This document shows, in pieces, positions 1 through 6,175 of a DNA stretch of 6,396 nt. The translations under genes were made by a program, and so were the position numbers. The number at the start of each line of letters is the position of its first letter. Positions within the stretch are counted from its first letter, which is position 1. The stretch is from assembly GCA_049794535.1 (NCBI GenBank), contig JBARCX010000019.1, positions 1 through 6,396 on the forward strand, read 5' to 3'. The DNA is from JBARCX01 sp049794535 (GTDB lineage: Bacteria; Pseudomonadota; Gammaproteobacteria; Xanthomonadales; Rhodanobacteraceae). The notes under the pieces are model-generated. The model did not search any database. It saw only the letters and a list, made by a program, of their open reading frames with translations, and had not been told where the DNA came from.

Positions 1-764
1 GCATAGGCGTTGCTCAGGGTGTACGTCACCACGGCGACACCACTGAACGTGGCGGCGGACGTGAAGTGAAGCTCATAGCCGCCTGCAATCGGCACAATGC
101 TCGCACTGCCCGCCGAGCTCGGCGACAGAGATACCAGGGTGGCCGCCGTGAACGGTCCGCCGCTGGCGCCTTGTGTCAGGTTGACTAGCACCGACCGGCC
201 GGCGACGGACGAGATGTTTTGTGGCGCGATGAGCGGGCGCGGATCGACCGTCACTGTCACGGTGGCTGGCTGCGAAACACCGAACGCATTGGTCAGCGTG
301 TAAGTGAAGGTTATCTGGCCCGAGGCATTAGCCGCGGCGGTGTAATTGATCGCATTGCCTGAGACGGTAGCGGTACCTGAGGAAGGCGCCTTGGCGATGC
401 TGATCGCTGTGAACGGTCCTCCGGTCGCACCTGTTGTGGGATTGATGCTGGCCGTATTACCCGCCACCATCGTCACGCTTTGCGCTGCCACAGTGGGCAC
501 CGCCAGCGGTGTCACCGTGATGGTCACGGTGGATGCCGCGGAGGTGCCGCCAGGGCCGGTCGCGGTGTAGGTCAAGGTATCGGTGCCGTAGAAATTGTGC
601 TTGGGCGTGTAAACGATTGCCAGGCCATTCACCGCCGCTGTGCCCTGCGCTGGCTGCGAAACGATGGCGATACTGGTGATGGGTCCGGTATCGACGGAGG
701 TTACGTTGATCGTCACCGGCTGATCAGCCGGGGTGCTAGCGGTATCGTTGACGGCTATCGGCTT
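1..764 (-). repeat. Three cadherin-like (Big_9/VCBS-type) repeats after the Ig array
   Basis: The repeat type changes at residue 1324 (KPIAVNDTAST). Units begin near residues 1324, 1409 and 1498, and the last is cut by the edge. The first shows the classical A-V-N-D start and SQPAQGTA...YTPKHNFYGTDTLTYT...G...STVTITVT, typical of cadherin-like Big_9/VCBS domains. The second and third share GGPFTA, a SGTATV- or SAGSASI-like strand and (I/V)TFTYTLTNA- or VTYTLSNAY-like ends. They probably continue outside the window as a stalk toward the missing C-terminal anchor; the anchor is inference. Confidence 0.7.
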
Positions 765-3700
765 GGCTTGTTGCGCACTCACGCTGTACGCCTGGCTACC
801 GGTGAAATTCAAGCTGTCTTTGGCAGTCACCGTGAAACTGAAATTGCCGGCTGTGGTGGGCGTGCCCGAGATCAAGCCGCCGGCGCTCAGCGTCAATCCA
901 TTGGGCAAGCTGCCACTGCTGATGCTGTAGGTGTAACTGCCGTTCCCTCCGCTTGCCGTCAACTGCTGGTTGTATGCGACGGCGACCTGCATGCCAGACA
1001 GGCTGCTCGGCGAAATCGCGACGCTTGGTGCATTCACCGTAAAGGTATAGCTGCGTGCGCTGAAGAACGGTGCGCCCGTGCCAGTGCTGCTGTCGGTGGC
1101 GCGTACCGTGAAGATGAAGCTACCGGCTGCCGTCGGCGTACCGGCCAATGCGCCGGTACTCGTGTTCAAGCTCAACCCGGCAGGTAATGAGCCAGAAGTG
1201 ACGGCGTAGGTGTAAGGCGCGGTACCGCCGCTGGCGCTGAAGTTCTGGCTGTATGCCGATTCAGCCGTCGCTATCGGCAGACTTGCTGGGCTCAGCGTCA
1301 GGGCCGGCGTGGCGACCGTCATCGTGTAGCTCTGCGTACCGGTGAAACTCAGGCCATCCGTGGCGGTTATCGTGACATTGAAGCTGCCCGCCGCGGTCGG
1401 TGTGCCGGAAATCGAACCGTTGGCGCTCAACGTCAATCCACTCGGCAAGCTGCCGCTGCTGACGCTGTAGGTATAACTGCCGTTGCCGCCACTTGCCGTC
1501 AATGACTGGCTATAGGCGACGGCGATCTGGGGATTTGGCAGGCTGCTCGGCGAAATCGTGACGCTTGGTACATTCACCGTAAACGTATAGCTGCGTGCGC
1601 TGAAGAACGGTGCGCCCGTGCCAGTGCTGCTGTCGGTGGCGCGTACCGTGAAGATGAAGCTACCGGCCGCCGTCGGCGTACCGGTCAATGCGCCGGTACT
1701 CGTGTTCAAGCTCAACCCGGCAGGTAATGAGCCAGAAGTGACGGCGTAGGTGTAAGGCGCGGTACCGCCGCTGGCGCCGAAGCTCTGGCTGTATGCCGAC
1801 TCGGCTGTCGCTGGCGGCAAGCTGGCGGGGCTAAGCACCACCGAGGCGTTGGCAGTCAGCAGCGTGTAGGTCCGCGTGCCGCTGATGCCATTGGCATCGG
1901 TCGCTTGCACGGTGAAGCTGAAGTTGCCTGCAGCGGTGGGTGTGCCAGAGAGAAGACCGCCGCTGCTCAAGGTGATGCCATTGGGTAGTGCACCCGACGG
2001 AATCGTATAGGTGTACGGCCCGATGCCGCCGCTCGCCGTTAATTGCGTATTGGGATAGGCCACGCCTACCGTAGCTCCCGTCACACTGGTCGGCGCGATC
2101 GCGATTGTCGCCGTGCCGATCGCCAGCGTGTAGTTGGTCGAAGCGGTAAACGGCGCACCGACGCCTGTGCTGTGATCGGTTGCCGTGATCGTGATGGGAA
2201 AACTACCCGTCGCCGTCGGCGTACCTGTCAATGCGCCCGTGCTTGCGTTCAAGCTCAGGCCGGACGGTAAGGTTCCCGAGGTGACGGCATAGGTGTAAGG
2301 CGCCGTGCCGCCGCTGGCGACGAAGGTTTCCGTAAAGGCTTGTGCGTAGTTGCCGCTCAAGGTGCCCGATGCCGGTGCCAGTGTCGGGGTCGGTACGGCG
2401 ATCGCGAGGCTATAGCTTTGCGTCGTGGTGTATGGCCCGGTGCCGGTGCTGCTGTCGTGGACTGTCAACACGAAATTGGCGGTGCCGACCTGGCTCGGCG
2501 TACCCGATAACGTGCCAGTGCTCGACAACGTCACGCCCGCCGGCAGCGCGCCGGAGCTGATCGAAAACGTATAGGGCGCCGTACCGCCGTTGCCGGCGAG
2601 GTTCTGTGAGTAAGACACACCATCCGTGCCCGCCGAAAGGGTGGTCGGCGTGATCGAAAGACCCGCGTTGTTCACCGTAAGCGTGTAAGTCTGGCTACCT
2701 GTATTGGTGTTCGAATCGGTAGCGGTCACGGTGATCGGAAATGATCCGCCTTCCGTGGGCGTGCCGCTCAGGGTGCCTGCGCTGCTCAATGACACACCGT
2801 TCGGCAGCGTGCCGGACACGACTGCAAACGTATACGATCCGCTGCCGCCGCTGGCGGAGATAGTCTGGCTGGTCGCGACACCGACTTGCGCGGTACTCAG
2901 GCTGGATGGCGAAAGTACGATAGTGGGCGCAGTAACCGTCACAGTGTATGAAACCGTATCGCCGTAAGGCCCGGTGCCGGTGCTCGAATCCGTGGCGATG
3001 ATGTTGAAATTGAACGCACCTGTTGCAGTCGCCGCCCCGCTCAGCACACCGGTACTGGAAAGCACCAAGCCTGGCGGCAAACTGCCGGAAGCTACGGCAA
3101 AGTGATAGGGCGACGTACCGCCGCTACCTGTAAACGTCTGATTGTATGCAACGTGTAATGTCGGCGCCGTCAAAGTGCCCGGCGTGAATGTCACGGTCGC
3201 AGGATTGATGCTCAACGTATAAGCCTGCGTTGCCGTATTGCTGGCTGAATCCGTCAGCTTCACGGTGATGGGAAACGATCCGCCCGCCGTAGGCGTTCCT
3301 GACAGGGTGCCGTTGCTGGCCAGGGTTATTCCGGCCGGCAAGCTGCCTGCGCTGATCGTGAACGTATACGTCGGGACTCCACCGCTCCCGGTGATGGTCT
3401 GGTTATAAGCGGTATCCACGGTACCCGCAGGTAGCGAGGAGGTGGTGATGGTCGGCGGGTTCGCGTTGACCTTCAACGAATAACTTTGTGTTCCCGTATA
3501 GGGACCGGGGCTCGGGCTGCTATCCGTGGCGGTGACGCTGAAGCTGGTGGTGCCGCTGCCGGTTGGCGTGCCGCTGAGCAAGCCCGAGTTCGATAGCGTC
3601 AAGCCTGTCGGCAGCGTGCCGTTGACCTTGTACGTATAGCTTCCAGTTGGATAGCCGCCGCTCGCGCTGAGTTGCTGGCTGTAGGCCGAATATTGCGTTG

Positions 3701-4733
3701 CATCCGATAGCGAGGATGGCGACACCGTAATGTTCGGCGGACTGATGGTGAAGGTGTAGTCGACGCGCTCGCTATTGCCGGCACTGTCGGCAACATTCAC
3801 CGCATACGTGAAGGTGCCCGTCTGCGTTGGTGTGCCGGTAAACGTACCGGCATTGAACGTTATGCCGGGTGGCAAGCTACCAGTGCTGCCGTAGGTATAG
3901 GTGTAAGGTGCGGTACCGCCGCTGGCGTTCATCGTCAGCAAATAAGACGTGTACAAATTGCCGGTGGGCGCCGTCGTTGGTGAGACCGAGATAACACCGC
4001 CGTTGATGGTGAACGAGTAATTCTGTTGCCCTTCGTTGCCGTGGGTATCTTGCGAGGTCACCGTGATGGCGAACGTGCCTGACTCGGTGGGCGTTCCGGA
4101 AATACCGGTGCCGTTGAAATTCATGCCATTCGGCAGATTTCCCTCGGAAACATTGTAGGTATAGGTGGGGCCACCATCGCCGCCGGTAGAGCTGAACGTT
4201 ACCGGGCTGTAGGACTGGCCGACATTGCCATTCGGCATCGTGCTGGGGCTGATCACGATCGGCGGATATGTCGGTGTACCGATGGTAATCTGGACCAGGA
4301 TCGTTTCGCCGTCGTCGTCCACGAACGTGAATTGATCGCTGGTGGCGCTACCGTCAGTATTTTGATACTGAATGTTTCCGGCAGTCTTCGCGCCGACGAT
4401 GGTTGCTGTGCCATGCGATGGCTGCGTGACGGATTGCACGCCATTGATCGAACAGCTCAGGACATTGAACTCGACAGCTTGATTTGATGCGACCGTTTCA
4501 TTGAACGTCGGGCATTCATTCGCTGCGCGCGCCAGAACAGGCCACATCGCCGTGGCGGACAGCAGCATAAGCAAAGCGAGTTTGGACAGAACGTTGTTGC
4601 GCGAATACCTCGCTAAGCGAGTGTTACGTTGCGAGTCGATCGTCCTAGGCGTGCGCCGCGAAAAAAAAGCGCACAAAAATGCCCCAAACTTATTCGCGCG
4701 CGCGCGATCTCGCTCATATAAACGGTGCGACAT
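1..4733 (-). CDS. Giant secreted Ig-repeat surface protein, C-terminus outside window
   Basis: One uninterrupted minus-strand frame starts at ATG 4733 and encodes 1577 residues before the left edge. An in-frame TAG lies six codons upstream of the ATG, and AGGGGG sits 8 nt before it, so this start is well supported. Domains in order: signal peptide 1-70; cadherin/VCBS-like domain 71-156; thirteen He_PIG-type putative Ig domains at 157-1323, each with a Y-Q/N-T...SGG...PYTY...GSLPxGLxLxxxTGxLSGTPTxxG...TDS...YT pattern; then three Big_9/VCBS-like repeats from 1324. The repeats are rich in Thr, Ser, Gly and Ala and contain no Cys, as is usual for exported repetitive adhesins. Such proteins usually act outside the cell in adhesion or matrix interactions; that role is inferred. 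Many gammaproteobacterial relatives end in an autotransporter beta-barrel or another anchor, which cannot be seen here. Divergent from the tail-collar genes. Export and Ig architecture are secure; ligand and anchor are unknown. Confidence 0.93.
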   Translation of the reverse strand, partial: MSHRLYERDRARANKFGAFLCAFFSRRTPRTIDSQRNTRLARYSRNNVLSKLALLMLLSATAMWPVLARAANECPTFNETVASNQAVEFNVLSCSINGVQSVTQPSHGTATIVGAKTAGNIQYQNTDGSATSDQFTFVDDDGETILVQITIGTPTYPPIVISPSTMPNGNVGQSYSPVTFSSTGGDGGPTYTYNVSEGNLPNGMNFNGTGISGTPTESGTFAITVTSQDTHGNEGQQNYSFTINGGVISVSPTTAPTGNLYTSYLLTMNASGGTAPYTYTYGSTGSLPPGITFNAGTFTGTPTQTGTFTYAVNVADSAGNSERVDYTFTISPPNITVSPSSLSDATQYSAYSQQLSASGGYPTGSYTYKVNGTLPTGLTLSNSGLLSGTPTGSGTTSFSVTATDSSPSPGPYTGTQSYSLKVNANPPTITTSSLPAGTVDTAYNQTITGSGGVPTYTFTISAGSLPAGITLASNGTLSGTPTAGGSFPITVKLTDSASNTATQAYTLSINPATVTFTPGTLTAPTLHVAYNQTFTGSGGTSPYHFAVASGSLPPGLVLSSTGVLSGAATATGAFNFNIIATDSSTGTGPYGDTVSYTVTVTAPTIVLSPSSLSTAQVGVATSQTISASGGSGSYTFAVVSGTLPNGVSLSSAGTLSGTPTEGGSFPITVTATDSNTNTGSQTYTLTVNNAGLSITPTTLSAGTDGVSYSQNLAGNGGTAPYTFSISSGALPAGVTLSSTGTLSGTPSQVGTANFVLTVHDSSTGTGPYTTTQSYSLAIAVPTPTLAPASGTLSGNYAQAFTETFVASGGTAPYTYAVTSGTLPSGLSLNASTGALTGTPTATGSFPITITATDHSTGVGAPFTASTNYTLAIGTATIAIAPTSVTGATVGVAYPNTQLTASGGIGPYTYTIPSGALPNGITLSSGGLLSGTPTAAGNFSFTVQATDANGISGTRTYTLLTANASVVLSPASLPPATAESAYSQSFGASGGTAPYTYAVTSGSLPAGLSLNTSTGALTGTPTAAGSFIFTVRATDSSTGTGAPFFSARSYTFTVNVPSVTISPSSLPNPQIAVAYSQSLTASGGNGSYTYSVSSGSLPSGLTLSANGSISGTPTAAGSFNVTITATDGLSFTGTQSYTMTVATPALTLSPASLPIATAESAYSQNFSASGGTAPYTYAVTSGSLPAGLSLNTSTGALAGTPTAAGSFIFTVRATDSSTGTGAPFFSARSYTFTVNAPSVAISPSSLSGMQVAVAYNQQLTASGGNGSYTYSISSGSLPNGLTLSAGGLISGTPTTAGNFSFTVTAKDSLNFTGSQAYSVSAQQAKPIAVNDTASTPADQPVTINVTSVDTGPITSIAIVSQPAQGTAAVNGLAIVYTPKHNFYGTDTLTYTATGPGGTSAASTVTITVTPLAVPTVAAQSVTMVAGNTASINPTTGATGGPFTAISIAKAPSSGTATVSGNAINYTAAANASGQITFTYTLTNAFGVSQPATVTVTVDPRPLIAPQNISSVAGRSVLVNLTQGASGGPFTAATLVSLSPSSAGSASIVPIAGGYELHFTSAATFSGVAVVTYTLSNAY
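1001..1260 (-). repeat. Near-identical 260-bp repeat, copy 1 (Ig unit 12)
   Basis: Aligned by eye with 1541-1800 at an offset of exactly 540 bp, this block has 8 mismatches in 260 bases (about 97% identity). Outside the block similarity falls sharply: 5 mismatches in the next 20 bases at 1261-1280, and little match at 991-1000. It covers most of Ig unit 12 and the first residues of unit 13. Confidence 0.9.
1541..1800 (-). repeat. Near-identical 260-bp repeat, copy 2 (Ig unit 10)
   Basis: Partner of the block at 1001-1260. It covers most of Ig unit 10 and the start of unit 11. The 540-bp spacing equals one pair of Ig domains (93 + 87 residues), so exchange between copies would add or remove two domains in frame. 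Confidence 0.9.
4266..4523 (-). other. N-terminal cadherin/VCBS-like domain (residues 71-156)
   Basis: This first mature domain differs from the Ig repeats behind it. It carries the pattern VTQPSHGTA...IQYQNTDG...DQFTFVDDDGE...VQITIG, which resembles the Q-P-x-x-G-x...Y-x-P...D-x-F-x-Y-x-V-x-D-x-x-G signature of Big_9/VCBS/tandem-95 cadherin-like domains. Cys74 and Cys94 are the only cysteines seen in the mature part of the visible protein and could form a disulfide after export. Family assignment is by motif only. Confidence 0.6.
4524..4733 (-). other. Signal peptide with long n-region (residues 1-70)
   Basis: The hydrophobic core LSKLALLMLLSATAMWPVL lies at about residues 49-67 and is followed by A-R-A|A, which satisfies the -3/-1 rule for signal peptidase I cleavage after residue 70. 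The n-region before the core is about 48 residues, strongly basic (many Arg), and includes a short hydrophobic stretch GAFLCAFF at 17-24. Ordinary Sec signals have n-regions of a few residues. Extended signals are known from very large exported proteins, but the classical ESPR consensus of type V proteins is not recognisable here. A start inside the core (ATG at residue 56) would leave no positive n-region and was rejected. Confidence 0.8.
4661..4668 (-). repeat. A8/T8 homopolymer in the loop of an inverted repeat, inside the giant gene
   Basis: Eight A on the plus strand (eight T in the coding sense) fall within codons GCT TTT TTT TCG at about residues 22-25, before the signal-peptide core. 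The tract is enclosed by the perfect 6-bp inverted repeat GTGCGC (4651-4656) and GCGCAC (4669-4674). Reading by hand, loss of one T leads to TAG after about 18 codons, and gain of one T leads to TAG after about 8 codons. Confidence 0.85.
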
Positions 4734-4740
4734 GGTTATA

Positions 4741-4805
4741 GCCCCCTATCCCTGTTGCATCACCGCCGAATGCCCTTGCGGCGGAACGGCGTTCAAGCAG
4801 GGGGC
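4741..4805 (-). promoter_or_regulatory. Nested inverted repeat covering the giant gene's ribosome binding site
   Basis: Outer arms are GCCCCC (4741-4746) and GGGGGC (4800-4805); inner arms are CCGCCG (4763-4768) and CGGCGG (4779-4784) with a 10-nt loop. In the giant gene's transcript the outer pair would bind the Shine-Dalgarno G run with an upstream C run. The pairing is seen in the sequence; a regulatory effect is inference. Confidence 0.4.
4742..4747 (-). promoter_or_regulatory. Shine-Dalgarno site of the giant Ig gene
   Basis: On the minus strand AGGGGG lies 8 nt before ATG 4733, with an in-frame TAG just upstream of it. This decides the start. The same G run is one arm of an inverted repeat with 4800-4805. 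Confidence 0.75.
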
Positions 4806-4806
4806 A

Positions 4807-4841
4807 TGGCGTGTGGTTGCACGTCCATGCGTGCCACGCCA
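4807..4841. promoter_or_regulatory. Bulged hairpin, 7-bp plus 5-bp stem
   Basis: TGGCGTG (4807-4813) pairs with CACGCCA (4835-4841). Directly inside, GCACG (4819-4823) pairs with CGTGC (4830-4834), leaving a 6-nt loop and a 5-nt bulge (4814-4818) on one side. It could be a leader RNA structure or a protein-binding site. No T run follows, so it is not a typical intrinsic terminator. Confidence 0.4.
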
Positions 4842-4990
4842 ATGCGCAAATCTCAATTGCCCCCAACCCCTAGTGCGTTATTGGAGCAAGAAAGCGCGCG
4901 ATTTAACAGGGGTATCTCATTATGGTTGCAAAAGTGAAGAGAATGCGACGAAACAAATCCCCTTGTAAGTTACCCGCCACTGGTAGAAAG

Positions 4991-5004
4991 TGGCGCGCGC
5001 GCCA
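4991..5004. repeat. 14-bp perfect GC palindrome
   Basis: TGGCGCGCGCGCCA is its own reverse complement and lies 44 bp before the first collar gene, in its presumed leader. It could be an operator half-site pair or a small hairpin; nothing identifies a binding protein. Confidence 0.5.
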
Positions 5005-5033
5005 ACTCAATCAGGCGCGTCATTACACCATCC

Positions 5034-5039
5034 AGGGGG
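5034..5039 (+). promoter_or_regulatory. Shine-Dalgarno site of the first collar gene
   Basis: AGGGGG lies 8 nt before ATG 5048, the same sequence and spacing as at the divergent giant gene. It supports 5048 over the in-frame upstream ATG at 4922, which would add a basic 42-residue extension unlike the start of the two sister proteins. Confidence 0.75.
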
Positions 5040-5047
5040 AAGGGAAG

Positions 5048-5554
5048 ATGGCTTATCAATATGTTGGGCAGATTATGCTCACCGGATTTGGCTTCGCGCC
5101 AAGATATTTCGCTCAATGCAATGGGCAGTTGCTGCCGATTAACCAGAATCAGGCTTTGTTTTCCTTGCTTGGCACGCAATTCGGTGGCAATGGCGTAACA
5201 ACCTTCGGGCTACCCGATTTGCGGGGAAGAACGCCGGTCGGAAGCGTCGTTAACGAGGGCCTGGGTGAATCCAGCGGCACCGAAAATGTCACGCTCACCA
5301 GTGCGATGATGCCGGCGCACACGCACATCGCCATGGGCTCGACGACAGCGGGCGACAAGCTCAATCCCACCGGCAATGTGTACGGCAGCACGGGAACGGA
5401 ATCGATCTATACGACGAACACGGGGTCGCCGGCCGTATTGAGTCCGAGCACCCTGGCTATGGCGGGCGGTAGTCTGCCGCATCCGAATATGCAGCCGTCA
5501 CTCGTGATCAATTTCAATATCGCGCTGAGCGGCATTTTTCCATCCCGCGGTTAA
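5048..5554 (+). CDS. Phage tail collar domain protein 1 (MdpB-like)
   Basis: Encodes 168 residues, first of three tandem paralogues. The N-terminal 60 residues match the phage Tail Collar domain (PF07484 type): YVGQIMLTGF start, Cys24-Asn-Gly, LFSLLGTQFGGNG at 37-49 and FGLPDLRGR at 53-61. Then follow GTENVTL (77-83) and MMPAHTH (87-93) with an H-x-H pair, a variable Gly/Thr/Ser-rich section, and a C-terminal MQPSLVINFNIALSGIFPSRG-like end that is also conserved in this family. In phage T4, collar domains occur in short tail fibre gp12, a receptor-binding trimer. Chromosomal MdpB/COG4675 proteins are of unknown function. No signal peptide or membrane segment is seen. It leads a likely operon, with the next gene 32 bp downstream. 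The alternative start at 4922 is less likely. Confidence 0.93.
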   Translation: MAYQYVGQIMLTGFGFAPRYFAQCNGQLLPINQNQALFSLLGTQFGGNGVTTFGLPDLRGRTPVGSVVNEGLGESSGTENVTLTSAMMPAHTHIAMGSTTAGDKLNPTGNVYGSTGTESIYTTNTGSPAVLSPSTLAMAGGSLPHPNMQPSLVINFNIALSGIFPSRG

Positions 5555-5586
5555 TTGATCCGTCCACATTCGCCAGGGAGCATGTC

Positions 5587-6126
5587 ATGACTCAACCCTT
5601 TGTCGGAGAGATCCGGCTGTTCGCTTTTCCACGCATTCCCGTTGGCTGGTTCGCCTGTGATGGCAGCTTGAAGCCTATTTCCGAATATAACGTGCTCTTT
5701 GCTCTGATTGGCACCACCTTTGGTGGCGACGGCCAGACAACCTTCGCGGTACCTGATCTGCGCGGCCGGGTGCCCTTGCATCAAGGCACCGGACTTGGCC
5801 TTACCTCGCGGGTGATGGGACAGATTTTCGGCACCGAAACCGTCACCTTGATTGGCAATCAATTGCCGCAGCATACGCATTCCTACAATGCGGCACCGGC
5901 CATTGCGGCAGCGAACGTGCCTACCAATGCCGAATTGGGAGCGTTGTCCAGCGACACCATGTACACCAACACCGTAGCGGGCCTGCGTACCGAACAGATG
6001 GCAGCGCAGAGCGTCGCCAATGCGGGCGGCACCGGCGGTGGCGCGTCGCCACATGACAACACGATGCCAACGTTGACCGCTTCGTTCTGCATTGCCTGGG
6101 AAGGTATCTATCCCTCGCAAGGTTGA
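5587..6126 (+). CDS. Phage tail collar domain protein 2 (MdpB-like)
   Basis: Encodes 179 residues, preceded by AGGGAG at 5575-5580, 6 nt before the ATG. It is collinear with its neighbours over the first 60 residues: FVGEIRLFAF, GWFACDG with Cys24, LFALIGTTFGGDGQTTF and VPDLRGRVP. It then has GTETVTL and QLPQHTHSY (H96, H98), an Ala/Asn/Gly-rich variable section (about 100-155), and the family-type end TMPTLTASFCIAWEGIYPSQG-like. It is about 11 residues longer than the first protein, in the variable middle. No signal peptide. Probably co-transcribed with both neighbours; the paralogues may assemble together, as collar proteins are oligomeric in phages, but hetero-assembly is inference. Confidence 0.93.
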   Translation: MTQPFVGEIRLFAFPRIPVGWFACDGSLKPISEYNVLFALIGTTFGGDGQTTFAVPDLRGRVPLHQGTGLGLTSRVMGQIFGTETVTLIGNQLPQHTHSYNAAPAIAAANVPTNAELGALSSDTMYTNTVAGLRTEQMAAQSVANAGGTGGGASPHDNTMPTLTASFCIAWEGIYPSQG

Positions 6127-6161
6127 CGAGCGAGAACACACGGACATGGTCACAACGATCT

Positions 6162-6167
6162 AAGGGG
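6162..6167 (+). promoter_or_regulatory. Shine-Dalgarno site of the third collar gene
   Basis: AAGGGG lies 8 nt before GTG 6176. It supports the GTG start, which also gives an N-terminus collinear with protein 2 (MTQ-x-x-VGEI). Confidence 0.65.
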
Positions 6168-6175
6168 ATATTGAC

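Larger units (their letters stand above)
765..4265 (-). repeat. Thirteen tandem He_PIG-type Ig domains (residues 157-1323)
   Basis: Domain starts by residue are 157, 247, 334, 427, 514, 604, 692, 783, 876, 965, 1058, 1145 and 1238, with unit lengths of 86-93 residues. Each unit opens with a (V/I)(T/V)(I/L)SPxxL-type strand, has an AYxQ and ASGG turn, a central GSLPxGLxL and SGTPTxxGSF core, and ends TDS...YTLTV before the next. Two forms occur. A long form has an insertion such as SSTGTGAPF between TD and the last Tyr (units 3, 5, 7, 8, 10, 12). A short form lacks it (units 1, 2, 4, 6, 9, 11, 13). No stop or frame break was met in reading the whole array. He_PIG is established as a bacterial putative Ig fold in surface proteins. 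Confidence 0.88.
4734..5047. other. Divergent intergenic region, 314 bp
   Basis: This is the only gene-free stretch over 300 bp. It separates the two divergent starts (ATG 4733 minus, ATG 5048 plus) and must hold the promoters of the giant gene and probably of the collar operon. I could not assign convincing -35/-10 pairs in either direction. It contains inverted repeats at 4741-4805 and 4807-4841, a 14-bp GC palindrome at 4991-5004, and both ribosome binding sites at its ends. An open frame through it on the plus strand (from 4501) has no family resemblance and overlaps the giant gene's 5' end antisense, so it is not called. Confidence 0.8.

Noticed and set aside
480..1187. Plus-strand open frame of 235 codons, and other plus-strand frames up to 2967
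   Set aside because: They are antisense to the giant Ig gene, have Arg/Gly/Cys-rich low-complexity composition with no family motif, and arise from the repetitive GC-rich coding sequence on the other strand.
765..4265. CRISPR array or non-coding satellite repeat
   Set aside because: The repeats are contiguous, diverged, without unique spacers, and keep one reading frame throughout, so they are protein domain repeats.
4501..4968. Plus-strand open frame of 155 codons across the giant gene's start and the intergenic region
   Set aside because: It overlaps the signal-peptide coding region antisense, shows no recognisable domain, and lacks a convincing ribosome binding site. A short frame at 4725-4937 was rejected for the same reasons.
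4922..5047. Upstream ATG giving the first collar protein a 42-residue basic N-terminal extension
   Set aside because: The sister proteins begin directly at the collar domain, and ATG 5048 has its own AGGGGG at 8 nt. The upstream stretch contains the GC palindrome and looks like leader.
5555..5586. Terminator between collar genes (also checked 6127-6175)
   Set aside because: No GC stem followed by a T run is present in either gap, consistent with one transcript.
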